A stretch of DNA of 64,000 bases from Streptomyces ferrugineus (GCF_015160855.1 NZ_CP063373.1:9151001-9215000); one strand, 5' to 3'; positions 36,351 to 45,729 are shown, counted from the stretch's first letter. Numbers and translations are program-made. The notes: generated from the sequence alone by a model not told the origin.

Positions 36351-37930
36351 CCTGTGGAGGCGGTGAGCGAGTCGTCCTGCGCGGCCCGGGCTCCGTCGGC
36401 ACGGGCGGCCGGCAGCGCGGACGGGCCCCGCTCGGCCGGGCGGCGGGCAGCGGTGAGCAGTCCGCGCCGGGCGCGCGTGCACAGCACGGCTCCCACGATG
36501 CGCCCGCCCGAGCAGCCGATCAGCTCGCGCACCCGCCTGAGGTCCTCGCGCCTGGTGTGCTCCAGTCCGCCCACGACGAGGACTGCGTCGGCACGCTGGG
36601 CGACGGCGAGTCCGTCGGCGTGTTCGAGCAGCGCCCGCGTGACGACCACCGCGGTCCTCGCGGAACCGGCGGCCGACACGACGCGCGCCACCATGGGGGA
36701 CATCGGGATGTCGCCGGTGCCGGTGGAGCGCCGGTCGGGGCAGAGGGTGATGCGCCCCGCCGTGCCCGCGTCGACGACGACCTGGCCGTCCAGGAGCCGG
36801 AGCCCGTCGGTGTCGGCGCCCGGGTCCTCGGTCAGCAGCGGCAGCCGTGCGGCGAGGCCCGGGGTGCTCGCGGTGGCGTCCACCAGCAGGACGTCCTCAC
36901 CGGACTCGGCGAGCGCGGCGGCGAGGTTGACGGCGGCCGCCTCGGCGTGGCGGTCCTGCTTCGGCGCCACGACCAGCAGGGTGCCGCCGGCCGTACCGGC
37001 GGCGCCGTGCCGCAGGTGGAAGGCGACCGTGCGGTACAGCTCCGCGCGGCTGCCGGCGACCCGGCCGACCTCCAGCGGATCGCTGCCCGGGGCGGTGCCC
37101 GGGACGACGGCCAGCACGGGGGCGCCCAGCGCGTCCTGGGCCTCGCCGACCGAGCGCACCCGTGGTTCGAGGGCGGACCGCAGCCAGGCGAGCACGATGG
37201 CCAGGACCAGACCGCCCACCAGGCCGAGTGCGATGAGCGCCGACACTCCCGGCCCCGCCGGGTGCTTCGGGGGCTCGGGCTCGCGTACGACGTCGCCTCC
37301 GGTGGTGTCGCGGACCTCGAGGTCGGAGATCCGCTTCTGCAGCGAGTCGATCCGCTCCCGCAGTGCCGCGCTCCCCTTGCCGCCGGCAGCGGCGGAGTTC
37401 TTCGCGATCAGCGGGGCGACCTGGTGCTTCAGCCGGCTCGACATCCGCGCGACCGTGGCGTCGGCCCGCTCCTTGCGGTCGGCGAGGTAGGCGTCGACGA
37501 ACGCGTCGGTGACCCGGGCCGCCCGCCGCGCGGTGCCGGCCGTGTACTCGAACCTGAGGATCTGGGTGTCCGGCGGATTGCTGACCCGCAGTTCCTCCAG
37601 CAGCGCGTCGGCGCGGGACGGTTCACGCAGCGCTGTCGCCGCACGGGCCGCGACGGTGGCGCTGAGCGCGATCTGCCGCTCGGTGCCCATGCTCACCTGG
37701 TTGTCGACGGACACGCCGTGGGTGCTGAACGGGTCCACCGTGGAGCGGACGAGAACCTCGCCGGTGGAGGTGTAGCTGCCGGCCCGGAGCAGCATCAGCA
37801 GCAGTGCCCCGAGCAGCCCGAGGACGAGGCCCAGCGCGATCGTCACGCGGTACCTCAACAGCCGGCGCAACTGCTCGCGGAGCTGGTCCGGTTCGTCGTA
37901 CCGGTCATCGGAGCTGGCGGAGCTGGTCAC
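36347..37930 (-). CDS. Wzz-like chain-length protein with a degenerate tyrosine-kinase domain
   Basis: The 527-residue protein has the Wzz arrangement: helix 1 (about 28-50), a periplasm-type coiled region and helix 2 (about 228-250). A C-terminal P-loop-like domain follows. The Walker A region reads VVAPKQDRHAEAAAVNLAAA, lacking the GKS/T; the Walker A' site reads VLLVDATAS instead of VDxD. There is no C-terminal tyrosine cluster. It therefore resembles an inactive BY-kinase fused to Wzz. The GTG at 37928-37930 has AGGAGG 5 nt upstream and lies 26 bp inside the preceding gene. Confidence 0.9.
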   Translation of the reverse strand: MTSSASSDDRYDEPDQLREQLRRLLRYRVTIALGLVLGLLGALLLMLLRAGSYTSTGEVLVRSTVDPFSTHGVSVDNQVSMGTERQIALSATVAARAATALREPSRADALLEELRVSNPPDTQILRFEYTAGTARRAARVTDAFVDAYLADRKERADATVARMSSRLKHQVAPLIAKNSAAAGGKGSAALRERIDSLQKRISDLEVRDTTGGDVVREPEPPKHPAGPGVSALIALGLVGGLVLAIVLAWLRSALEPRVRSVGEAQDALGAPVLAVVPGTAPGSDPLEVGRVAGSRAELYRTVAFHLRHGAAGTAGGTLLVVAPKQDRHAEAAAVNLAAALAESGEDVLLVDATASTPGLAARLPLLTEDPGADTDGLRLLDGQVVVDAGTAGRITLCPDRRSTGTGDIPMSPMVARVVSAAGSARTAVVVTRALLEHADGLAVAQRADAVLVVGGLEHTRREDLRRVRELIGCSGGRIVGAVLCTRARRGLLTAARRPAERGPSALPAARADGARAAQDDSLTASTG

Positions 37931-39365
37931 GGATGCCTCCTGTTCCGGGGATGAGTACGGGGCCGGCGGTCGCGGGCGGCAGCGCCGGTGCGGGAAGTCG
38001 GGGTGACCGGGCGGTGCGGCGGGTGATGAACAGCGGGGTGATCAGGAGCAGCAGCATCGGGCCCACGATGGCCAGGAGGCTGCCGCGCAGGAAGATCAGC
38101 TGGTAGAAGGCGAAGGCGGGGACCAGCAGGTACGCCAGCGTGGCCGGACTGCCTCTGAGCCGTTCCCGGATGTCGTCCACGCGGCGTCCGGCCGCGCCCA
38201 GCAGACAGAAGACGGCCACCACAGCGGGATAGCCGGCCCATGTGTAGCTCTCGATCCACAGCGGCGCGGAGAGATTCCAGAACTCGTAGCCCGCGTGCTG
38301 GGCGAGGGTGATGCCGAGGGCCTGCGGCTTCTCGGGCCATACGGAGCGCGGCACCATGAACACCAGGGGGCCGAGCGCCCCCGACGGCGAGTGCCCGTTC
38401 TCCGCCACATGGTCGACTCCCGTCTGCATCTGCTGGAAGGAGTCGTAGTCCATGTTCGAGGTGAGTTGTTCCGTCAGGCTCACCACTTGGACGGCTTCGC
38501 GTTGGCTGTAGCGGAAGTAGTCGCTGTACGGAAAGACGAGCAGCACCGCCGCCGTGATCGCCGCGGCGGTGATGCGGAAGGCCCGCGGACGGTTGAACCG
38601 GCCCCAGGAGAACAGCAGGGCCAGCAGGACCGTCCCGGCCCAGAAGCGCGGCTTGCTGATCGGGTTGTTGACGACCACGTTGAGCGCGAGCAGCAGCGGG
38701 AGCAGCGCCCAGCGCACGCCGCGCAGCAGCCGGTCGCCCGTGGTCCGGCGGGGCAGGTGGAGCAGGCCCATCAGCGCCCAGAAGGCGGGTACGGCGAGGA
38801 CCCAGGTACGCAGTGTCCGCTCCGTGTCCGTCGCGGCTTCCGACTGCCACAGGGCCTGTCTGCTGGTGAAGAAGGCGCCCGCTCCGCCCATCGGGGGAAC
38901 GAGTACGACCGCGAGGACGAGCGAGAGGCCGCACAGGACGAGCACGGGCAGGGGTGCCAGGCTGCGGGAGAGCAGCGGTTCGAGAACGGCCGAGCGTCCG
39001 CGGGCGCGCCTGGCGGCCAGTACCGCTCCGGCGCTGTAGGCGAGGAGCCCGACCTCGACCAGGACGGTGACGGAGAAGGCGTTGGCCTCGTCGGTCCGGT
39101 ATCCGAGGGGGTAGCTGTCGGTGGCGAGCATGGCGAGCGGCGCCAGCCCGAGCCATACGTAGGAGAAGAGCCAGAAACCGAAGGCGACGAGCCGTACCGA
39201 CGTGCCGGTGAGCACCCACGCGAGCGCGCTGCCGGTGTGCACCACGACGGCGCACTGCACGACGAGTGCGGCGCCGACGTGCCCCTCGCAGGTCTGCAGG
39301 ACCAGCCCCGGCAGCAGGCCGATGAGTACGGCGGCCCAGGCGAACACCGCGGCCACGGAACGCAC
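37905..39365 (-). CDS. Wzy-type O-antigen / exopolysaccharide polymerase
   Basis: The hydrophobic 486-residue protein has about 12 helices, a central region PISKPRFWAGTVLLALLFSW and a large outer loop with RYSQREAVQVVSLTEQLTSN and MVPRSVWPEKP, as in oligosaccharide repeat-unit polymerases. The GTG at 39363-39365 is preferred (AAAGGG 10 nt upstream, just at the end of the previous gene); an ATG at 39386 is the alternative. It sits between a glycosyltransferase and the Wzz gene. Confidence 0.88.
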   Translation of the reverse strand: MRSVAAVFAWAAVLIGLLPGLVLQTCEGHVGAALVVQCAVVVHTGSALAWVLTGTSVRLVAFGFWLFSYVWLGLAPLAMLATDSYPLGYRTDEANAFSVTVLVEVGLLAYSAGAVLAARRARGRSAVLEPLLSRSLAPLPVLVLCGLSLVLAVVLVPPMGGAGAFFTSRQALWQSEAATDTERTLRTWVLAVPAFWALMGLLHLPRRTTGDRLLRGVRWALLPLLLALNVVVNNPISKPRFWAGTVLLALLFSWGRFNRPRAFRITAAAITAAVLLVFPYSDYFRYSQREAVQVVSLTEQLTSNMDYDSFQQMQTGVDHVAENGHSPSGALGPLVFMVPRSVWPEKPQALGITLAQHAGYEFWNLSAPLWIESYTWAGYPAVVAVFCLLGAAGRRVDDIRERLRGSPATLAYLLVPAFAFYQLIFLRGSLLAIVGPMLLLLITPLFITRRTARSPRLPAPALPPATAGPVLIPGTGGIRDQLRQLR

Positions 39366-39372
39366 AGCCGAT

Positions 39373-40581
39373 TCACCCTTTCGCATGCGCCCGGGAACGC
39401 AGGGCAGTCAGGATGTCCTCGAATCGCGAGGCGCAGGTCTGCAGGGCGAACTCGCGCTCGGCCAGCGCCCTGCTCTCCTTGCCGAGGACCTCCGCGCGGG
39501 CCGGGTCGTTCAGGACCTCGCGGACCCAGGTGGCCGCGTCGGCCAGCGAGGACTCCTCGGGGGCGAAGACCGCCGAGCCGGCCTGCGTGAGCAGCTTCGC
39601 CGCCAGGTTGTCCGCCGGCATCAGGCCCAGCACCGGGCGTCCGGCGCACAGATAGGACAGCGTCTTGGAGGGGACCGAGAATTCTCCGGCGTCCGCCGCC
39701 AGCAGCACGACCAGCACATCGCCCGTGGCCAGCACCTCGGGCAGCCGGTCGTAGGGCTGGAAGGGCAGCAGGGTCAGATCGACGCCGCGGGCGGCGGCGG
39801 CCTCCTTGACGACCGGGACGGCCGGGCCGTCGTTGACGACGACCAGGCGGACCCGTTCGCCCTGTTCCCGCAGTGTCTCGGCGAGCCGCACCAGGAGGAC
39901 GGGGTTGTGCTTGAGGCCGATCGTGCCGGAGTACAGCAGGGTCCTGACGCCGGTGAGACCGTGCTCCGCCGACCAGGCGTTGGCACGGGGCTCGGGACGG
40001 ATCTCGTCCAGCGGCGCCCAGTTGGGAATGACGGTGACCTTGCCGGCGGTCCCCCACTCCCGGTGGATCCTCACGAAGGAGTCGGCGATCACCACGATCG
40101 CCGAGGCACGGCGCGCCGACCACCTCTCGCCCCGTTCGAAGACTCCGGCGGCTACGCCCATCAGCCTCGACACTCCGGCGGCGGCGAAGCTCTTCAGCGC
40201 GACGGCGGTGATGTCCTGGTGCCACAGCACCCAGGGGATGCGCAGCGCCCGCAGCGCCGACGCGGCCACGACCAGGGCCGGGATCGGCAGGTTCCCCAGC
40301 ATCGCCACGTCCGGCTGCTCGCGCCGTACCTGCCGGGCCAGTTCCAGACCCAGCCGGGTCTCCTGGAAGAGGCGTCGGACGTAGGCACCCTTGTCGAGCA
40401 CGACATGGTCGCCGATGGTGACGAAGCGCAGGCCGGCGACCGCGTCCCGCTCCAGGTTGCCCTTCCCGGAGACATAGGCCGGGCAGGTGGAGTGGACGAC
40501 GTCATGGCCGCGACGCGCCAGCTCCCGGCTGAGCTGGGCCTGGAACGGGTGCCCGCTGTAGTCGTGGACGAGGATCCTCAT
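39373..40581 (-). CDS. Glycosyltransferase family 4 (WbuB-like)
   Basis: The 402-residue GT-B enzyme starts MRILVHDYSGHPFQAQLSRE. VIPNWAPLDEIRP and YSGTIGLKHNPVLLVRLAE mark the domain junction. The donor site shows GEFSVPSKTLSYLCAGRPVL, close to WbuB-type amino-sugar transferases. GGAAGG lies 6 nt before the ATG. It should extend the lipid-linked repeat unit on the cytoplasmic side. Confidence 0.93.
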   Translation of the reverse strand: MRILVHDYSGHPFQAQLSRELARRGHDVVHSTCPAYVSGKGNLERDAVAGLRFVTIGDHVVLDKGAYVRRLFQETRLGLELARQVRREQPDVAMLGNLPIPALVVAASALRALRIPWVLWHQDITAVALKSFAAAGVSRLMGVAAGVFERGERWSARRASAIVVIADSFVRIHREWGTAGKVTVIPNWAPLDEIRPEPRANAWSAEHGLTGVRTLLYSGTIGLKHNPVLLVRLAETLREQGERVRLVVVNDGPAVPVVKEAAAARGVDLTLLPFQPYDRLPEVLATGDVLVVLLAADAGEFSVPSKTLSYLCAGRPVLGLMPADNLAAKLLTQAGSAVFAPEESSLADAATWVREVLNDPARAEVLGKESRALAEREFALQTCASRFEDILTALRSRAHAKG

Positions 40582-40609
40582 CGGCTGCCTTCCCGGCCCG
40601 TACGAGAGG

Positions 40610-41590
40610 TCAGGAACCGGCGAGCTTGACCTGGTCGTAGACCCAGGCGTAGGTCTTCTCCAGGCCTTCGGCCAGGGGGATCGACGGCTCCCAGCCGTAC
40701 AGCTCGCGGATCAGGGCGTTGTCGGAGTTGCGGCCGCGCACGCCCTGGGGGGCGTCCAGTTGGTACTTGCGCTCGCAGCGGATGCCCGCGATGTCCTCGA
40801 CGATGTCCACGAGCTGGTTGATGGTGACCAGTTCGCGGGAGCCGAGGTTGACGGGCATGCTGCTGGTCCCGTTCATGAGCAGCTGGGTGCCGTGCACGCA
40901 GTCGTCGATGTACATGAAGGAACGGGTCTGCCGGCCGTCGCCCCAGATGTCGATGCGGTGGTCGCCGGAGACGGCCGCCTCGGCGATCTTGCGGCACACG
41001 GCCGCGGGCGCCTTCTCGCGGCCTCCGGTCCAGGTGCCCGCGGGGCCGTACACGTTGTGGTAGCGCGCGACACGGCAGGCGAGGCCGTAGTCCTCCTCGA
41101 AGTGGCGGCACATGCGCTCGGAGAAGAGTTTCTCCCAGCCGTAGCCGTCCTCGGGCTGGGCGGGGTACGCGTCCTGCTCCTTCAGCGCGGTGGCGTTGGA
41201 GGCGGTCTGCTTGCCCGCGGCGTACACACAGGCGGACGAGGAGTAGAAGTAGCGCTCGACGCCGGCCTCCTGCGCGGCCTGGAGCATATGGGTGCTGATC
41301 AGCACCGACATCATGCAGGCGGCCTTGTGGTTCTCGATGAATCCCATGCCGCCCATGTCGGCGGCGAGCATGTACACCCGGCCGGCGTCCCGGACGGCGT
41401 CGCGGGCGTTCTCGACCAGCGACAGATCGGCGACGACGTTCTCGGCCTCGCCGTGCAGTTGGTGCCATTCGTGCGGCGGCTTGATGTCGACGCAACGGAC
41501 CGTCAGACCCTGTGACAGCAGGTCGGCGGCGAGGTGCCCACCGATGAATCCGCCGGCTCCGGCGACAACGACGTCCACCTGCTTGGTCAT
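40610..41590 (-). CDS. GDP-mannose 3,5-epimerase-like SDR enzyme
   Basis: The 326-residue extended short-chain dehydrogenase has the NAD loop GAGGFIGGHLA. The diagnostic stretches of plant GDP-mannose 3,5-epimerase are conserved: AADMGGMGFIENHKAA, YSSSACVYAAGKQ with the catalytic Cys, YGWEKLFSERMCRHF with the Tyr/Lys pair, and YGPAGTWTGGREKAPAAVCR with the substrate Lys. The enzyme would turn GDP-D-mannose into GDP-L-galactose or GDP-L-gulose. This is much closer to GME than to UDP-glucose epimerases. Activity is inferred. GGGAG precedes the ATG by 5 nt. Confidence 0.88.
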   Translation of the reverse strand: MTKQVDVVVAGAGGFIGGHLAADLLSQGLTVRCVDIKPPHEWHQLHGEAENVVADLSLVENARDAVRDAGRVYMLAADMGGMGFIENHKAACMMSVLISTHMLQAAQEAGVERYFYSSSACVYAAGKQTASNATALKEQDAYPAQPEDGYGWEKLFSERMCRHFEEDYGLACRVARYHNVYGPAGTWTGGREKAPAAVCRKIAEAAVSGDHRIDIWGDGRQTRSFMYIDDCVHGTQLLMNGTSSMPVNLGSRELVTINQLVDIVEDIAGIRCERKYQLDAPQGVRGRNSDNALIRELYGWEPSIPLAEGLEKTYAWVYDQVKLAGS

Positions 41591-41698
41591 GGCAGCTCCC
41601 TCACAGAAACCAAAGATCTGATGTCGGATCTGCCTGGTAGGTTATGCGTGAATTATCCGAATTAGTGCAATATGCCACGCGCTTCGGCGCCGCAAGTT

Positions 41699-42811
41699 TC
41701 AGAGATTCCGGTAAATCTCTTCCAGCCGGTCCGCCACCGCGTGGATGGAGAAGGATTCCGCCACCGCGCGCCGGCCGGCTCGCACCAGCCCGGCCCGCCG
41801 ATTCTCGTCGGTGAGCACCTCGCAGACCGCGTCGGCCATGGCCCGCGGACTGCCGTCCGTGACGACCGCCGCTCCGCGGCGCGCGAGTTCGTCCGCCATG
41901 CCGCAGGTGTCGGTGCACACCACGGGCGTCCCCGCGGACAGGGCTTCGATCACGGTCATGGGGAACGGCTCGTCCACGCTCGGCAGCACATACACCGCCG
42001 CTCTCGCCTGGGCACGCAGCGCCTCGGCGTACGACAGCGCCCCGCCGTAGGAGACGACGCCCCAGAGCCGATGGGCCGCGATGAGCCGACGCACCGTCGG
42101 CAGTTCGCCCTCGTCCGCCCCGTGCAGGGTGAAGCGCACGCCGGGCAGCTTCCGGTGCACCAGCGCGGCCGTCTCGACGAACGCGTCCGGGCGCTTGCGC
42201 GGGTGCAACCGCGCCATGAAGAGCACCTCCGGGGCGCGCGGCCCGCGCTCCACCTCGGCGTCGTGCTCGGGCCGCACCCCGTTGGGCAGGGTGAGCAGCG
42301 GCGGCCCCTGCGGTCCGATGACCTCGGAGACGGCCCGCCGCTCCCGCTCGGTGAGCACGAGGCAGCCGCGTGCGCGGCGCAGCAGCGGTACGTACAGACG
42401 GTCGAAGAGTCTGGCGACGAGCCTGTGACGCGGCTCGACCATTCCGTGGGTCTGGGTGAAGAACCGCTTGCGCCGCAGCGTGGCCACGGCCAGCGCGGTG
42501 AGGGAGACCAGGTCGCGCCCCGCGTGGATGTGCACGACATCGGCCCGGCCCATGGAACGCCACATGTCCCCGACCAGCAGCGGGTGCATGATCCCGGTGA
42601 AGCGGCCGGGGAGCAGGGCGCGCGCCGGACGCGTGCGCAGCGGCACCGAGCCGATGTGCGCCGGAGCCCGGGATCCGCCTCGCCACAAGGACAGCAGCGT
42701 GACCTCGTGACCGCGCGTGGCGCACTCCTCCAACTGCCCGGTCGCCACGCTCGTAGGACCGCCGTACGCTCCGTCCTCGCTGACGAGGGTCACCACGTGA
42801 ACGAGCCTCAT
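41699..42811 (-). CDS. Glycosyltransferase family 4
   Basis: The 370-residue GT-B protein starts MRLVHVVTLVSEDGAYGGPT and has LPNGVRPEHD, LFMARLHPRKRPD and the donor-binding EX7E motif DEPFPMTVIEALSAGTPVVC. Its start overlaps the acetyltransferase stop by 4 bp. A 108-nt AT-richer gap separates its end from the epimerase gene. Confidence 0.94.
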   Translation of the reverse strand: MRLVHVVTLVSEDGAYGGPTSVATGQLEECATRGHEVTLLSLWRGGSRAPAHIGSVPLRTRPARALLPGRFTGIMHPLLVGDMWRSMGRADVVHIHAGRDLVSLTALAVATLRRKRFFTQTHGMVEPRHRLVARLFDRLYVPLLRRARGCLVLTERERRAVSEVIGPQGPPLLTLPNGVRPEHDAEVERGPRAPEVLFMARLHPRKRPDAFVETAALVHRKLPGVRFTLHGADEGELPTVRRLIAAHRLWGVVSYGGALSYAEALRAQARAAVYVLPSVDEPFPMTVIEALSAGTPVVCTDTCGMADELARRGAAVVTDGSPRAMADAVCEVLTDENRRAGLVRAGRRAVAESFSIHAVADRLEEIYRNL

Positions 42812-43356
42812 CGCGCGCCCCTCGCCGTGACGACCTCGCCCGGGGCGAGGTCACGACGGGCGACCGCCGAGGCCCCCACCACCGCGCCACGGCCGACGGT
42901 GACCCCGCGCAGCACGACGGCCCGCGCCGCGACCCAGGCTCCGGGCAGCAGGTGGATGGGCCCGTTGTCGAACTCGAAGGTGGGAGTACGGCGCTGATGG
43001 CTCCCGGTACACAGCAGCGCGTCCTGGGACACGCAGACGTCGCTGCCGATGCTGATCCGCTCGAGGTTCAGCAGCCAGGCGCCCTCGCCGATCCACACGT
43101 CGTCGCCGACCTCCAGCCGCCACGGCCAGTGCACGCGCACCCGGTGACGGATCAGGACCCGCTGCCCGATCCGCGCGCCGAAGGCCCGCAGCACGGCGGG
43201 CCGCCAGCGGGCCGGAAACCACCACTTGACGAAGACGAGGTTGAGAACGGCGAACCAGGCGGCCTGGACGAGCAGGGGGCGTCCCTTGTCGTAACCGGCT
43301 CCGGTGAAGCCTCGCAAGGAGCGTTCCACGGCGGTCGGCGCGGCGGTGTCTGCCAC
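42808..43356 (-). CDS. WcaF-like hexapeptide acetyltransferase
   Basis: The 182-residue protein has a hydrophobic N-terminus (WFAVLNLVFVKWWFPARWRP) and a left-handed beta-helix made of hexapeptide repeats (IGQRVLIRHRVRVHWPWRLE, VGDDVWIGEGAWLLNLERIS, VTVGRGAVVGASAV). CTGSHQRRTPTFEFDNGPI matches the colanic-acid WcaF family. It should O-acetylate a sugar of the repeat unit. The GTG at 43354-43356 has GGAAGG 8 nt upstream; a GTG at 43377 lacks one. Confidence 0.88.
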   Translation of the reverse strand: MADTAAPTAVERSLRGFTGAGYDKGRPLLVQAAWFAVLNLVFVKWWFPARWRPAVLRAFGARIGQRVLIRHRVRVHWPWRLEVGDDVWIGEGAWLLNLERISIGSDVCVSQDALLCTGSHQRRTPTFEFDNGPIHLLPGAWVAARAVVLRGVTVGRGAVVGASAVARRDLAPGEVVTARGAR

Positions 43357-43392
43357 GGGTCGGGCCTTCCTTGTCACGGGCGCGAATCGGGG

Positions 43393-44097
43393 TCAGGAAA
43401 GCTCTCGGAACCACTTGGCGAAGAACGCGGGCACGAGCATCAAGTGGGCCGCGAGCAGGGCGACATACAGCGCGAAGAACAGCCTCTGATTCCCCAGGAA
43501 CAGGAAGATCAGGCACAGCAGGCCGAAATCCACGGGCAGCAGCGCCATGCCGCGAGCCGTGGAGGGCGGGCGCGTCGGGCCGGCCTGCGCATCGCTCCCC
43601 CGCCGTCTGAGCTGTTCCGTCAGGATCCCGCCGAAGAACAGCAGGACGGCGGTGAGTTGGAACACGAGCGGAACGAGCAGCAGGACGGGGCGCGGCAGGT
43701 CGAAGAAGCGGTAGAACGAGACCAGGACCGCAGCGTGCAGGCTCAGGAGCTTCGCGCAGTCCGTCACGTGGTCGAGCCACGCCCCGGCGGGGCCGGCCGC
43801 CCCGTGCAGCCGGGCCAGTTGGCCGTCCGCGGAATCCAGCGCGAAGCCCACGAGCAGGGCGAGCGCGACGCATCCGCCGAGCATGTGCGAGGGGGAGCAC
43901 AGGGCGATCGCGGCAATGGCGGGAAAGGTGACCAGTCCGCTCGCGGCCGTCACATGGTTGGCCGAAAGCCCGATGCGATGAGCCGCGGCCGCGAGCAGCC
44001 GGCCGGCCGGCCGATTGACGAATCGCGAGTAGCCGGGCACCCCACGGGCGGGCTTTTGCACCTTCGAGAGCCGGCTCAGTGTGCTGGGGAATTCCAC
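43393..44097 (-). CDS. CDP-alcohol phosphatidyltransferase family protein
   Basis: The 234-residue membrane enzyme has the full CDP-OH signature DSADGQLARLHGAAGPAGAW followed by LDHVTD (D-x2-DG-x2-AR-x8-G-x3-D-x3-D). It would transfer a phospho-alcohol from a CDP-linked donor to an acceptor. Most such proteins make phospholipids, but this one lies in a polysaccharide operon with a cytidylyltransferase, so a phospho-alditol decoration or a dedicated lipid acceptor is possible. The GTG at 44095-44097 is a weakly supported start. Confidence 0.9.
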   Translation of the reverse strand: MEFPSTLSRLSKVQKPARGVPGYSRFVNRPAGRLLAAAAHRIGLSANHVTAASGLVTFPAIAAIALCSPSHMLGGCVALALLVGFALDSADGQLARLHGAAGPAGAWLDHVTDCAKLLSLHAAVLVSFYRFFDLPRPVLLLVPLVFQLTAVLLFFGGILTEQLRRRGSDAQAGPTRPPSTARGMALLPVDFGLLCLIFLFLGNQRLFFALYVALLAAHLMLVPAFFAKWFRELS

Positions 44098-44256
44098 GCT
44101 CTCAACCCCGAGAATTCCGAAACGCGTCCTGAGTGCCCACGGATGACCGTCCGACCATGATCGTCATACCGCGAACGTAGAGGCCCGGATCCGGCGCATC
44201 CGATGCGACAAGCCGACTTATCCCGAGATCCACCTGATTGGCGCCGCGCGGGCAGG

Positions 44257-45729
44257 TCAGTAGGCCCCGCGCCCGTCCAGCACGGCACGGACCGTACGGG
44301 CCATGACCGTCAGGTCCCAGGCCCACGACCAGTTGTCGACGTACCGCAGATCGAGCGAGACGGTCTCGTGCCAGGACAGGTCGGACCTGCCGCTCACCTG
44401 CCACAGTCCGGTGAGGCCGGGTTTGACGCTCAGCCGGCGCATCTCCACCTGGTCATAGCGGGCGACTTCCTCGGGCAGCGGCGGGCGCGGGCCCACCAGC
44501 GACATGTGTCCGAGCAGGACATTGACCAACTGGGGCAGCTCGTCCAGCGAAGAGCGCCGCAGAAAGCGCCCGACGGGTGTGACCCGCGGATCCCGGCGCA
44601 GCTTGAACATATGGCCGTCGTGTTCGTTGACCGCCGCCAGTTCGCCTTTCAACCGGTCCGCGTCCACGATTATGGTCCGGAACTTCCACATGGGGAAACG
44701 TGTCCCGTTCCGGCCGACGCGGTCCTGGCGGTAGATGACCGGCCCGGGCGAACTCATCCGCACGGCCAGCGCCAGCAGCGCGAACACCGGAGCCAGTGCC
44801 AGGAGCAGGACGAGCGAGCCCGCCCGGTCCGTGGCGGCCTTCAGCAGCGTCGGCAGGCCGCGGCGCGCCGGCGGTGCGATGTCCAGCAGGGTGAGCCCGG
44901 CCGCCGAGGTGATCCGGACCCTGCGCCGGGCCACCTCGACGACGCCGGGCAGCACCATCAGCCGGTGGCCCCGGTCGTGCAGGGCCCAGGACAACCGGCG
45001 CAGCCGGTCCCCGGACAGGTGCCTGCCGGTGGCGACGAAGACCAGGTCGGCGTCGAGCAGGTCGGCCGCGTCCGCCACGGGCGCGGCCCCCTCGTCCGAA
45101 GCGGTCCGCGCGCCGGCCGGCAGCCGGGCGGACACCGGCACACCGGACAGCACCTCGCCCTCGCCCAGCACACAGGCCCCGACCACCACGTACCCGTGGT
45201 CGGTGCGCTCGGCCAGCTGTCCGACGACGGCGTCCACGGCGTCGGCCTCGCCGATGACGAGGACGCGTCGAAGGCTTCGGGCGCGTCGGCGTACGGCCAG
45301 GACGTGGCGGTGGATCGCCTTGCGGCAGAGCACGGTGACCGCCAACGACGGACACAGCGCGGCGAGCACCGCCGGGGAGGCCTCGCCCAGCCCGGATACG
45401 GCACGCAGCACGGCCAGCGCGCCGAGCAGCACCAGCCAGTCCCGCACGAGCGGTCCGACGGGGGCGCCTTCGTCCCAGGTCCAGGGTGCGTAGCGGCCGG
45501 CGGCGAGGCCCACGAGGACCCAGAGGGCGGTGACCGCCACCGCCTGGTGCACGGGCCGGCCCACGCCGATCGAGGAGAGGGCCACCGCCGCCGGAAGGAC
45601 CATGCCCGCGGCGTCGACACAGATCGCGACCGGTGCGTGCCACCTGTCGGCGGGGCCACTGCGTGTGAGGGTCCGATGCGGTGTGAGGGGCACCGCCTGC
45701 TCTGGCACCGTGCTGGTGGACTGCCGCAT
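44257..45729 (-). CDS. Polyprenyl-phosphate glycosylphosphotransferase (WbaP/WcaJ type)
   Basis: This 490-residue PHPT starts repeat-unit synthesis by moving a sugar-1-phosphate to undecaprenyl phosphate. Four to five N-terminal helices and a Rossmann-like middle region (VLVIGEADAVDAVVGQLAER) precede the catalytic domain: KAATDRAGSLVLLLALAPVF, GPVIYRQDRVGRNGTRFPMW with KFRT, SLDELPQLVNVLLGHMSLVG with PRPPLPEEV, and KPGLTGLWQVSGRS. It is the first gene of the operon; GGGAGA precedes the ATG. Confidence 0.95.
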   Translation of the reverse strand: MRQSTSTVPEQAVPLTPHRTLTRSGPADRWHAPVAICVDAAGMVLPAAVALSSIGVGRPVHQAVAVTALWVLVGLAAGRYAPWTWDEGAPVGPLVRDWLVLLGALAVLRAVSGLGEASPAVLAALCPSLAVTVLCRKAIHRHVLAVRRRARSLRRVLVIGEADAVDAVVGQLAERTDHGYVVVGACVLGEGEVLSGVPVSARLPAGARTASDEGAAPVADAADLLDADLVFVATGRHLSGDRLRRLSWALHDRGHRLMVLPGVVEVARRRVRITSAAGLTLLDIAPPARRGLPTLLKAATDRAGSLVLLLALAPVFALLALAVRMSSPGPVIYRQDRVGRNGTRFPMWKFRTIIVDADRLKGELAAVNEHDGHMFKLRRDPRVTPVGRFLRRSSLDELPQLVNVLLGHMSLVGPRPPLPEEVARYDQVEMRRLSVKPGLTGLWQVSGRSDLSWHETVSLDLRYVDNWSWAWDLTVMARTVRAVLDGRGAY

